Assembly: GCF_018638295.1 (NCBI RefSeq)
Contig: NZ_JABTTS010000006.1
Location: 164,981-228,980 of the forward strand
Reading direction: 5' to 3'
Length of the DNA stretch: 64,000 nucleotides
From: Streptomyces sp. CHD11
GTDB lineage: Bacteria; Actinomycetota; Actinomycetes; Streptomycetales; Streptomycetaceae
Shown: in pieces, positions 17,490 to 25,406 of the stretch
How positions within the stretch are numbered: position 1 is the first letter of the stretch
How the letters are laid out: each line of letters starts with the position of its first letter
Translations under genes and position numbers: made by a program
Notes under the pieces: model-generated
Seen by the model: the letters and a program-made list of their open reading frames with translations, nothing else
Told to the model about the DNA's origin: nothing
The model's database searches: none

Positions 17490-18713
17490 GTGAGTACCCT
17501 GACGCGCGCCCGGTGCCGGGCGAAGGCGCATCCCGTCGCCATGGACGCGGGTCTCGCGGCCGGCGTCCTCGTCTGCATGGTCGCCGGCTCCCTCGCCTCC
17601 CCGCACGGACCCGAGGGCATCAGCTGGGAACTGCGCACCCCCGACCCGCTCAGCCTCGTCCTGGTGATCCTCGGCGCCGCCGCGCTCGTCTTCCGCCGCC
17701 GCGCCCCCCGTACGGTGCTCGCGCTGGCCGGCGGCCTCTCCGTGGCCGAGTCCGTCACCGGGGACCCCCGCGCTCCCGTCGTCATGTGCGCCGTCGTCGC
17801 CCTCTACACCGTCGCCTCCGCCACCGACCGCCCCACCACCTGGCGGATCGGTCTGCTCACCATGACCGTCCTCACCGGCAGCGCGATGGCCGTCGGCCCG
17901 CTGCCCTGGTACGCCCAGGAGAACCTGGCGATCTTCGCCTGGACCGGCATCGGCGCCACCGCCGGGGACGCCGTCCGCAGCCGCCGCGCCTTCGTCCAGG
18001 CCATCCGGGAGCGTGCGGAGCGCGCCGAGCGCACCCGTGAGGAGGAGGCCCGCCGCCGGGTCGCCGAGGAGCGCCTGCGCATCGCCCGCGATCTGCACGA
18101 CGTGGTCGCCCACCACATCGCCCTGGTCAACGTGCAGGCCGGAGTCGCCGCCCATGTCATGGACAAGCGGCCCGACCAGGCCAAGGAGGCCCTCGCCCAC
18201 GTCCGCGAGGCCAGCCGCTCCGCGCTGGGCGAACTGCGTGCCACCGTCGGCCTGCTGCGCCAGTCCGGTGACCCCGAGGCGCCCACCGAGCCGGCTCCCG
18301 GTCTGGACCGCCTCGACGAACTGGCCGGCACCTTCCGCAACGCCGGACTGCGCGTCGAGGTCGCCCGCACCGACGAGGGCACCGACCTCCCCGCCGCTGT
18401 CGACCTGGCCGCCTACCGGATCGTCCAGGAGGCCCTGACCAACGTGCAGAAGCACGCCGGTACGGAGGCGTGCGCCGAGGTCAGCGTCGTGCGCGTGGGA
18501 CCCCACATCGAGATCACCGTCCTCGACGACGGCAGCGGAGAGGACCAGGAGCAGGCGCCCGGCGGCGGACACGGACTGCTCGGGATGCGCGAGCGGGTCA
18601 CCGCCCTGCGGGGCACCCTCACCACCGGTCCCCGCTACGGCGGCGGCTTCCGCGTCCATGCGATCCTTCCCGTCAAGACCCGCACGTCCGCGGCCGGGGA
18701 CGGCCTTCCCTGA
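17490..18713 (+). CDS. Two-component sensor histidine kinase (HisKA_3, NarL/DesK type)
   Basis: 407 aa. N-terminal part with four or five membrane helices (residues ~18-38, 53-68, 75-90, 95-112, 118-135), a helical linker (165-195), then the HisKA_3 dimerisation domain with phospho-accepting His203 in RIARDLHDVVAHHIALV. The ATP-binding domain has the N box (EALTNVQKHAG), a G-box-like DDGSG and GGGHGLLGMRERV. There is no large extracytoplasmic sensor domain, so it may sense the membrane itself, as DesK/LiaS-type kinases do. It is 131 bp downstream of pspAA, and its regulator follows by 59 bp. Confidence 0.92.
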   Translation: MSTLTRARCRAKAHPVAMDAGLAAGVLVCMVAGSLASPHGPEGISWELRTPDPLSLVLVILGAAALVFRRRAPRTVLALAGGLSVAESVTGDPRAPVVMCAVVALYTVASATDRPTTWRIGLLTMTVLTGSAMAVGPLPWYAQENLAIFAWTGIGATAGDAVRSRRAFVQAIRERAERAERTREEEARRRVAEERLRIARDLHDVVAHHIALVNVQAGVAAHVMDKRPDQAKEALAHVREASRSALGELRATVGLLRQSGDPEAPTEPAPGLDRLDELAGTFRNAGLRVEVARTDEGTDLPAAVDLAAYRIVQEALTNVQKHAGTEACAEVSVVRVGPHIEITVLDDGSGEDQEQAPGGGHGLLGMRERVTALRGTLTTGPRYGGGFRVHAILPVKTRTSAAGDGLP

Positions 18714-18772
18714 CCGCCCCCCGCGGCCCCCGGCCGCCCCGCCCGCCCATCCACCGCGCCGCTGGAGCCCGT

Positions 18773-19459
18773 ATGACGATCCGTGTCCTGCTCGCCGACG
18801 ACCAGACACTGCTGCGCAGCGCCTTCCGCGTGCTGGTCGACTCCGAGCCCGACATGGAGGTGGTGGGGGAGGCGTCCGACGGTGCGGAGGCGGTCCGGCT
18901 GGCGCGGGAGGAACGCGCCGACGTCGTCCTCATGGACATCCGGATGCCCGGCACCGACGGGCTGGCCGCCACCCGCCTGATCAGCGCCGATCCGGAGCTC
19001 GCCGGGGTACGTGTGGTGATACTGACGACCTTCGAGGTCGACGACTACGTGGTGCAGTCGCTGCGGGCCGGCGCCTCCGGGTTCCTCGGCAAGGGCTCCG
19101 AACCCGACGAGATGCTGAACGCCATCCGGATCGCCGCCGAGGGGGAGGCGCTGCTGTCCCCGTTGGCCACCAAGGGCCTGATCGCCCGCTTCCTCGCCCA
19201 GGAGGGCCCGTCCGACCCCGACCGTGACCCGGACCGGGCGGAGAAGCTGCAGTCGCTCACCGTGCGTGAACGCGAGGTGCTGGTCCAGGTGGCCGGCGGC
19301 CACTCCAACGACGAGATCGCCGAACGCCTCGAGGTCAGTCCGCTGACCGTGAAGACCCACGTCAACCGGGCCATGTCCAAGCTGGGCGCCCGCGACCGGG
19401 CCCAGCTGGTGGTCGTCGCCTACGAGTCGGGACTGGTGCGTCCGAGAGGCGACCAGTAG
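18773..19459 (+). CDS. NarL/FixJ-type response regulator
   Basis: 228 aa. Receiver domain with acidic pocket ADD (D9, D10), phospho-acceptor D55 in VVLMDIRMPG, and a conserved Lys in the GKGSEPDE turn. A C-terminal LuxR-type HTH follows (LTVREREVLVQVAGGHSNDEI, then SPLTVKTHVNRAM). ATG 18773 has GGAG upstream. It is the partner of the kinase just upstream. By position it is the natural candidate to control pspA-pspAA, but no binding site could be identified. Confidence 0.92.
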   Translation: MTIRVLLADDQTLLRSAFRVLVDSEPDMEVVGEASDGAEAVRLAREERADVVLMDIRMPGTDGLAATRLISADPELAGVRVVILTTFEVDDYVVQSLRAGASGFLGKGSEPDEMLNAIRIAAEGEALLSPLATKGLIARFLAQEGPSDPDRDPDRAEKLQSLTVREREVLVQVAGGHSNDEIAERLEVSPLTVKTHVNRAMSKLGARDRAQLVVVAYESGLVRPRGDQ

Positions 19460-19466
19460 TACGCGG

Positions 19467-19790
19467 ATGGAGCAGCCGAAGAACCTGCCGCTGGGCCCGG
19501 TGAAGCTGAGCGAGGTCGCCACCGTCGAGGTGGTGGACGGCCCGGTCTCCATGACCCGGATCGACGGCCGGCGTTCGGTCACGGTCACGGCCAGGCCGAC
19601 CGGTGACAACACGGGCGCGGTGGGTGTGGACCTTCGGACGAAGATCGACGCGCTGACCCCGCTCCTCGTCCCGACGCTCTACGCGATGCCGGAGCTCCGC
19701 AAGGAGCGCCGCGCGAAGAAGCGGGCGGCGAAGAAGGGCGGGGCGGCGCAGGCGGAGGCTTCGCGGGAGCCCGTGCCCGCGCAGGTCTGA
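19467..19790 (+). pseudogene. Remnant of an RND/HAE1-type efflux permease
   Basis: The 107-codon frame has no ribosome binding site at its ATG. It consists of two joined pieces of a ~1000-aa RND transporter. Residues ~8-63 (LPLGPVKLSEVATVEVVDGP and on to the TGDNTG region) look like the periplasmic porter domain, and ~64-85 (TPLLVPTLYAMPELRKERR) look like the end of the last membrane helix and the basic tail. The N-terminal half and most of the C-terminal membrane half are missing. I infer large deletions that left a non-functional scar. It lies 7 bp after the response regulator and ends at a strong bidirectional terminator. Confidence 0.6.
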
Positions 19791-19804
19791 GGCACCCGGA
19801 ACGC

Positions 19805-19850
19805 CGCAGGGCCCCGTCCGGTCACGAAGGTGACCGGACGGGGCCCTGCG
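19805..19850. terminator. Bidirectional terminator between the RND remnant and nadA
   Basis: Perfect 21-bp stem (19805-19825 with 19830-19850) and a 4-nt GAAG loop, between two convergent genes. Confidence 0.85.
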
Positions 19851-19865
19851 CCATGGAACCCGCGG

Positions 19866-21062
19866 TTACGGCAGCGCCAGCATCCGCTCCAGCGCCAGCT
19901 TCGCGAACGCCTCCGTCTCCCTGTCCACCTCGATGCGGTTGACCAGGTTGCCCTCGGCGAGGGATTCGAGCGCCCACACCAGGTGAGGGAGGTCGATGCG
20001 GTTCATGGTGGAGCAGAAGCAGACGGTCTTGTCGAGGAAGACGATCTCCTTGTCCTCGGACGCGAACCGGTTCGCCAGGCGCCGCACCAGGTTGAGCTCG
20101 GTGCCGATGGCCCACTTGGAGCCGGCCGGGGCCGCCTCCAGCGTCCTGATGATGTACTCGGTCGAGCCGACGTAGTCCGCGGCGGACACGACCTCGTGCC
20201 GGCACTCGGGGTGCACCAGCACGTTCACCCCCGGTATGCGCTCGCGCACGTCGTTGACCGAGTCCAGGCTGAACCGGCCGTGCACCGAGCAGTGACCGCG
20301 CCACAGGATCATCTTCGCGCCGCGCAGTTCCTCCGCCGTCAGCCCGCCGTTCGGCTTGTGCGGGTTGTAGAGGACGCAGTCCTCCAGGGACATCCCCATG
20401 TCCCGCACCGCCGTGTTGCGGCCCAGGTGCTGGTCGGGCAGGAAGAGGACCTTCGTTGCCGAGGGCTCCCCCTGCTCGAAGGCCCAGTCCAGGGCCCGCT
20501 TCGCGTTGGAGGAGGTGCAGATGGTGCCGCCGTGCTTGCCGGTGAAGGCCTTGATGTCGGCGGAGGAGTTCATGTACGAGACGGGGACGACCTGTTCGGC
20601 CACGCCGGCCTCGGTCAGGACGTCCCAGCACTCGGCAACCTGCTCGGCGGTGGCCATGTCGGCCATGGAGCAGCCGGCCGCGAGGTCGGGCAGGACCACC
20701 TTCTGCTCGTCACCGGTGAGGATGTCCGCCGACTCGGCCATGAAGTGCACACCGCAGAAGACGATGTACTCGGCCTGCGGCCGCGCGGCGGCGTCCCGGG
20801 CCAGCTTGAAGGAGTCGCCCGTGACGTCGGCGAACTGGATGACCTCGTCGCGCTGGTAGTGGTGGCCGAGCACGAAGACCTTGTCCCCGAGCTTCTCCTT
20901 GGCGGCGCGGGCGCGCTCCACCAGGTCCGGGTCGGACGGCGAGGGGAGGTCGCCGGGACACTCCACACCGCGCTCGCTCCTGGGGTCGGCCTCACGGCCG
21001 AGGAGCAGCAGGGCGAGGGGCGTCGGCTGTACGTCGAGCTCCTGGGTCTGGGCGGTGGTCAC
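19866..21062 (-). CDS. nadA: Quinolinate synthase A
   Basis: 398 aa from GTG 21062 (AAAGGG 8 bp upstream); a GTG three codons earlier is also possible. NadA condenses iminoaspartate with dihydroxyacetone phosphate to quinolinate for NAD synthesis and needs a [4Fe-4S] cluster. Visible family motifs: VFVLGHHYQRDEV, VFCGVHFMAESA with the first cluster Cys, LVHPECRHEVV with the second, and VCFCSTMNRI with the third. The long-form actinobacterial NadA has this length. Divergent from the A-type Fe-S carrier gene at 21348, a fitting neighbour for an oxygen-sensitive Fe-S enzyme. No nadB or nadC is in the window. Confidence 0.94.
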   Translation of the reverse strand: MTTAQTQELDVQPTPLALLLLGREADPRSERGVECPGDLPSPSDPDLVERARAAKEKLGDKVFVLGHHYQRDEVIQFADVTGDSFKLARDAAARPQAEYIVFCGVHFMAESADILTGDEQKVVLPDLAAGCSMADMATAEQVAECWDVLTEAGVAEQVVPVSYMNSSADIKAFTGKHGGTICTSSNAKRALDWAFEQGEPSATKVLFLPDQHLGRNTAVRDMGMSLEDCVLYNPHKPNGGLTAEELRGAKMILWRGHCSVHGRFSLDSVNDVRERIPGVNVLVHPECRHEVVSAADYVGSTEYIIRTLEAAPAGSKWAIGTELNLVRRLANRFASEDKEIVFLDKTVCFCSTMNRIDLPHLVWALESLAEGNLVNRIEVDRETEAFAKLALERMLALP

Positions 21063-21347
21063 GGCACGCACCCTTTCTGTTCTGGCGACTTCTCGTCGAA
21101 ATGACGCTATCTATCATAACCGGTTCACGTCACTTTGACGACGGCCATAGCGTCCGTGTGACGTGAATCCCGGCCGGCGCCGATCCATTCCCGCGACGCC
21201 CCACAAGGGCCGGTTTCCGCTCCGCATCGCGTGTGCGAGCATGAGGAGGGAGGCGAGGAACAGACGCGCCCGGCCCGGAATGAATCCGCGGTCCCGCCGG
21301 TTGCAACCGTCGGCAAGCAGTCTCCGTACAACCCGGGAGAGATGTAG

Positions 21348-21704
21348 ATGTCCGTATCGGACGAGACCACCACCGTCACCGACGGCATCGTCCTGACCGA
21401 CGCCGCCGCGTCCAAGGTCAAGGCCCTGCTCGACCAGGAAGGCCGTGACGACCTCGCCCTGCGTGTCGCCGTCCAGCCCGGCGGCTGCTCCGGCCTGCGC
21501 TACCAGCTCTTCTTCGACGAGCGCTCGCTCGACGGCGACGTCCTGAAGGACTTCGACGGTGTGAAGGTCGTCACCGACCGCATGAGCGCCCCGTACCTGG
21601 GCGGCGCCACCATCGACTTCGTCGACACCATCGAGAAGCAGGGCTTCACGATCGACAACCCCAACGCCACGGGCTCCTGCGCCTGCGGTGACTCCTTCAG
21701 CTGA
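21348..21704 (+). CDS. erpA: A-type iron-sulfur carrier (HesB/IscA/ErpA family)
   Basis: 118 aa. The three conserved Fe-S ligand cysteines are present: GGCSG near residue 47 and the C-terminal GSCACGDSFS. The N-terminal 15 residues are a variable extension before the core GIVLTDAAASKVKALL. The start ATG has GGGAGAG upstream. A-type carriers pass [2Fe-2S] or [4Fe-4S] clusters to apoproteins; the neighbour NadA is a plausible client. A perfect 21-bp terminator hairpin follows. The ErpA versus IscA assignment is by general similarity only. Confidence 0.9.
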   Translation: MSVSDETTTVTDGIVLTDAAASKVKALLDQEGRDDLALRVAVQPGGCSGLRYQLFFDERSLDGDVLKDFDGVKVVTDRMSAPYLGGATIDFVDTIEKQGFTIDNPNATGSCACGDSFS

Positions 21705-21727
21705 ACCGGGTACCACCCCGTGCAGCA

Positions 21728-21776
21728 CATGACGAAGGCGGCGGCCCCTGGTGAGGGGGCCGCCGCCTTCGTCATG
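21728..21776. terminator. Bidirectional terminator between the Fe-S carrier and the large membrane protein
   Basis: Perfect 21-bp inverted repeat (21728-21748 with 21756-21776, CATGACGAAGGCGGCGGCCC arm) and a 7-nt loop, between convergent genes. Confidence 0.88.
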
Positions 21777-21787
21777 TCCGCCGGCCG

Positions 21788-23683
21788 CTACCGGGAGGGC
21801 GGCGCCGGCAGCCGGGCACCGGCCTTGTGCAGCGGCACCGGCTCGCCGTCGGTGCCCACCACCTCGCGGTCACCGAGCGGCGCGTCCAGCCGCACCGTCT
21901 CCTGGTACTGCTTGGCGATCAGGATGCACACCTTGTCCGGCCAGGGCGTCTCGGTCACCCGCACCGTCACCCGGCCGTCGCCCTCGCTCGCGGTCACCTC
22001 GTAGTCGGCGCACACACCGCCCGTGAAGACCACGGTCAGCTCCGCGCCCTCGGCCGTGTAGCCCTCCACCTCGGCCTCCCCGGCGGGCACCGTCGCGGTC
22101 GGCTCGTCACCGGGCGGCGTCGGCGACCCACTGGCCTCACCGGAGCGCGCCGCGGGGGCCAGGAACTCCGGGTCGACCGCCGGATACGTCACCGTGGACG
22201 CCTCCCGCGCACCCTCCGGACGCACCTCGAACAGCCACGCCGGTACGAGCGCGGGCCGCCCGTCCACGGAGTGCGAGGCCAGCCCGAACTCCGCGTCGTC
22301 GACCGTGACGGTCTCCCCGGCCGGCTTCGTTCCCGGAGCGCAGTCCTCCTGCTGCCGGTCCTCCTCCAGGGGTACGGACGTGGCGCAGCCGCCGATGCCC
22401 GCGCGGGGACTGTCGCCCGCGGCCGCGTTCATCAGGTCCAGCGCCTCCTGGGCGCTCACCGTCGGATAGGTGTCACCCTTCACCGGTTCGGTGAGCCTGC
22501 CGTTGCCGCCGACCACCTCGCCCGTGGCGCCGACGACCACACCGGTGGTCCACCCGTACGTCGGCAGCCCGCCCACCTCCGGATCGGCGTTCACCACGCG
22601 CCGGTCGCCCATGATGTGACTCGCGTCGAGCTTCGCGTCGTCCTGGCCCACGGCCTTCAGCACGGGCGCGGCGGCCTTCGCGGCTGCGGCCTCGCTGACC
22701 ACCTTGCCGTCGCCGGCGGACGGGACCCTGCACGTGGCCCCCTTGCAGTTGTCGGTGCCCGGGGTGTTCCGGCTGAACGTCCAGGATCCGGGCGCCGCCC
22801 GGTCCACTCGCAGCGTCGGTCCGGTGCCGTCCTGCCCGCCGATCCGCCAGGCGCCGCCCTCGGCGACCGGTTTCCCCTCGAGCTCCAGCGCCTTCGCCAG
22901 CGTGACCACCTGCTGTTCGGTCACCTCCCCGTGGGCGCGGTACACCGGCGCCGAGCCGGGCCCGGACGGGAGCGAGCCGTCGGCGCGGTAGGCGGCGCCG
23001 TACGGGTCGGGCTCGCCCGGCGCGATGCCGTTCTCCGGGCCCTCGGGGGCGCCGTCGAGGGCGAGCGGCGGGGGAGTGGTGTCACCGTTCGCCCCCGGCG
23101 TCGAACCGCTGCCGGAGTCCCCGGCGGCGCCGGTGGCCAGATAGGCCCCGCCGCCCCCGACGAGCAGCACGGCGGCGGCGACGGAGGCGATGAGCAGGGG
23201 CGACCGCCGCCGCGCCGGACCACCGGCGGCCCCGTCGTCCCCGGGGCGCCGTGCGCCGTCCCCGGTCGTGCCCACGACGGTCTCGTCCGCGGCGGCTTCC
23301 GGTTCCGGCCGGGGGGCCGTGGCACCGGCCCCGCCGGCGGGGGTGGTGGTGTCCGGGGCGGGTTGCGGGCCGTGCTCCGGGGTGCCTTCCTCGGCTTCGG
23401 CTCCCGCTTCGGCTGTGTCCGTGCCCGCGTCGTCCGCGGCGGCGGCGGATTCGTCCGGGCCGCTGCCCTGCTCGGCCCCGGAGGCTCCGGCTTCCGCGGC
23501 AGGGGCGGGGCCGGTGCCGTCGGCCGGCTGATCCGTGCCCGGCCCGGGGGCGGCGGTCGAACCGTCCCGCCGGTCCGCGGCGTCCGCCGCCCCGTCGTTG
23601 CCCGAAGCGCCCCCGGTGCCGCCCGTGCTGCCGGCGGCGCTGCGCGCCTCGGCGTCGTCGTTGTCGGGTCGCTCGGTGTTCAC
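21788..23683 (-). CDS. Large single-pass membrane protein with disordered N-terminus
   Basis: 631 aa from GTG 23683, which has GGAGCG at good spacing; the longer frame to 23764 lacks support. Residues 1-158 are an Ala/Gly/Asp/Glu/Pro-rich, probably disordered cytoplasmic region. One membrane helix follows (about 161-183, SPLLIASVAAAVLLVGGGGA). The remaining ~450 residues should be outside the cell and contain a pair of Cys-containing segments (GTDNCKGATC) and a C-terminal domain ending YEVTASEGDGRVTVRVTET. I do not recognise a characterised domain. It is convergent with the Fe-S carrier gene. Confidence 0.75.
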   Translation of the reverse strand: MNTERPDNDDAEARSAAGSTGGTGGASGNDGAADAADRRDGSTAAPGPGTDQPADGTGPAPAAEAGASGAEQGSGPDESAAAADDAGTDTAEAGAEAEEGTPEHGPQPAPDTTTPAGGAGATAPRPEPEAAADETVVGTTGDGARRPGDDGAAGGPARRRSPLLIASVAAAVLLVGGGGAYLATGAAGDSGSGSTPGANGDTTPPPLALDGAPEGPENGIAPGEPDPYGAAYRADGSLPSGPGSAPVYRAHGEVTEQQVVTLAKALELEGKPVAEGGAWRIGGQDGTGPTLRVDRAAPGSWTFSRNTPGTDNCKGATCRVPSAGDGKVVSEAAAAKAAAPVLKAVGQDDAKLDASHIMGDRRVVNADPEVGGLPTYGWTTGVVVGATGEVVGGNGRLTEPVKGDTYPTVSAQEALDLMNAAAGDSPRAGIGGCATSVPLEEDRQQEDCAPGTKPAGETVTVDDAEFGLASHSVDGRPALVPAWLFEVRPEGAREASTVTYPAVDPEFLAPAARSGEASGSPTPPGDEPTATVPAGEAEVEGYTAEGAELTVVFTGGVCADYEVTASEGDGRVTVRVTETPWPDKVCILIAKQYQETVRLDAPLGDREVVGTDGEPVPLHKAGARLPAPPSR

Positions 23684-23825
23684 CGCATCGCTCCTTCGGC
23701 TGCCCAACTGTCCCTGTGACCCTGCCCGGTCGCACCGGGACTGCTGAGGGGTCGTATCCCGCATCCCCTGTACGGGGGACAGCGATGGGACGCAGCGGGG
23801 GAGCGCGCGGTTCCCCTGTGTCGGA

Positions 23826-24035
23826 TCAGTCGCCGTACTCCGACATCGCGTCCAGCAGCCGGGCGGAGGCCGGCGGCACGCTCACGCCGTGGATCAGGGA
23901 CGGGGACACCGGCCGGGCGGCCGCCCGGTCCGGCACCGACCAGTGGGGAACCATCCGGGCGCAGTCGCCGCGCAGCGACGCCAGGTCGCCCTCGAGGTCG
24001 ACCGGGGTGGAGCCGTGGGTCTTGATGTTCGTCAT
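23826..24035 (-). CDS. Small hypothetical protein
   Basis: 69 aa starting MTNIKTHGSTPVDLEGDLAS. Its codon use matches real genes of the region and the frame ends cleanly, but the ribosome binding site is weak and there is no recognised domain. It is divergent from the PfkB kinase with about 130 bp between the starts. That gap contains an AT-rich segment with the small palindrome ACTATCGGGTAGT (24077-24089), possibly an operator for one or both genes. Confidence 0.55.
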   Translation of the reverse strand: MTNIKTHGSTPVDLEGDLASLRGDCARMVPHWSVPDRAAARPVSPSLIHGVSVPPASARLLDAMSEYGD

Positions 24036-24164
24036 GTCCGCACCGTATGCACAGCGAAGGTCGCGAAGAAAGAGCTACTATCGGGTAGTTTTGGCTGCTT
24101 CTCCGGGCCGTTCCCACCCGGTAGCGTGAAGTGTCAATCCACCTCCCCCAGGAGAATCCACGCC

Positions 24165-25139
24165 GTGCGCATCGCAGTCACCGGCTCCATCGCCACCGAC
24201 CACCTCATGACCTTCCCCGGCCGCTTCGCCGACCAGTTCGTCGCGGACCAGCTGCACACGGTCTCCCTCTCCTTCCTGGTCGACAACCTCGACGTGCGCA
24301 GGGGCGGTGTGGCCGCGAACATCGCCTTCGGGATGGGCCAGCTCGGCACCCGTCCGATCCTCGTCGGAGCGGCCGGGTTCGACTTCGACGAGTACCGGGC
24401 CTGGCTGGACCGGCACGGCGTCGACACCGAGTCCGTCCGGATCTCCGACACCCTGCACACCGCCCGCTTCGTGTGCACCACGGACGCCGACCACAACCAG
24501 ATCGGCTCCTTCTACACGGGCGCGATGAGCGAGGCCCGCCTGATCGAGCTGAAGACCGTCGCCGATCGCGTGGGCGGCCTCGACCTCGTCTCCATCGGCG
24601 CCGACGACCCGGAGGGGATGCTGCGGCACACCGAGGAGTGCCGCTCCCGGAACATCCCGTTCGCCGCCGACTTCTCCCAGCAGATCGCCCGGATGAACGG
24701 CGAGGAGATCCGGATACTGCTGGAAGGGGCGACCTACCTCTTCTCCAACGAGTACGAGAAGGGGCTCATCGAGACGAAGACCGGCTGGAGCGACGCGGAG
24801 ATCCTCGAGCGGGTCGGGCACCGCGTCACCACCCTCGGCGCACGCGGCGTCCGCATCGAGCGGGCCGGCGAGGAGACGATCGAGGTCGGCTGCCCGGACG
24901 AGGAGCGCAAAGCCGACCCGACGGGTGTCGGCGACGCGTTCCGGGCGGGGTTCCTGTCGGGGCTCGCGTGGGGTGTACCGCTGGAGCGGGCGGCTCAGGT
25001 GGGCTGCATGCTCGCCACGCTGGTCATCGAGACGGTGGGTACGCAGGAGTACCAGCTGCGGCGGGGGCACTTCATGGAGCGGTTCATGAAGGCGTACGGG
25101 GACGAGGCGGCGGAAGAGGTCCGGGTGCACCTGGGCTGA
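24165..25139 (+). CDS. PfkB-family carbohydrate/nucleoside kinase
   Basis: 324 aa from GTG 24165 (VRIAVTGSIATDHLMTFPG), with AGGAG upstream. Ribokinase-fold features: the substrate-binding start, RRGGVAANIAFGMGQLG (first PfkB signature), a lid region, and the ATP/catalytic signature DPTGVGDAFRAGFLSG with the catalytic Asp. Closest in appearance to the adenosine-kinase/sugar-kinase branch; the real substrate is not decidable from sequence. It stands alone, followed by a 267-bp repeat-rich gap. Streptomycetes keep this gene next to the cytochrome oxidase cluster, but no functional link is known to me. Confidence 0.88.
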   Translation: MRIAVTGSIATDHLMTFPGRFADQFVADQLHTVSLSFLVDNLDVRRGGVAANIAFGMGQLGTRPILVGAAGFDFDEYRAWLDRHGVDTESVRISDTLHTARFVCTTDADHNQIGSFYTGAMSEARLIELKTVADRVGGLDLVSIGADDPEGMLRHTEECRSRNIPFAADFSQQIARMNGEEIRILLEGATYLFSNEYEKGLIETKTGWSDAEILERVGHRVTTLGARGVRIERAGEETIEVGCPDEERKADPTGVGDAFRAGFLSGLAWGVPLERAAQVGCMLATLVIETVGTQEYQLRRGHFMERFMKAYGDEAAEEVRVHLG

Positions 25140-25199
25140 GCCCTGCCGGGCGAGGGCGGGGGTTGTGTGCGTGCGGGGTGGGCAGCCCCGGCCCCGTAG

Positions 25200-25406
25200 G
25201 TGCGCAGTTCCCCGCGCCCCTGGGGGGTGGGGTGGTCTCCGTGCCCTGGGGGGTGGGCCGTGTTGCCGTGGGGGTGTGCGGTTCCCCGCGCCCCTGGGGG
25301 GTGGGGTGGTCTCCGTGCCTTGGGGGGTGGGCCGTGTTGCCCTGGGGGTGTGCGGTTCCCCGCGCCCCTGGGGGTGAGGCGGTCTCCGTGCCCTGGGGGG
25401 TGGGGG
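25200..25406. repeat. 74-bp tandem repeat array
   Basis: Almost three copies of a 74-bp unit: GTTCCCCGCGCCCCTGG starts at 25207, 25281 and 25355, each copy also carrying GGTCTCCGTGCC and GGGCCGTGTTGCC. The unit contains the GTTCCCCGCGCCCC module of the dispersed repeat family, so it looks like a locally amplified copy. It fills the gap between the convergent kinase and desulfurase genes. Confidence 0.85.

Noticed and set aside
25200..25406. Possible CRISPR array
   Set aside because: The three repeats are 74 bp apart but the whole unit is repeated, with no unique spacers and no cas genes. It is a simple tandem repeat.
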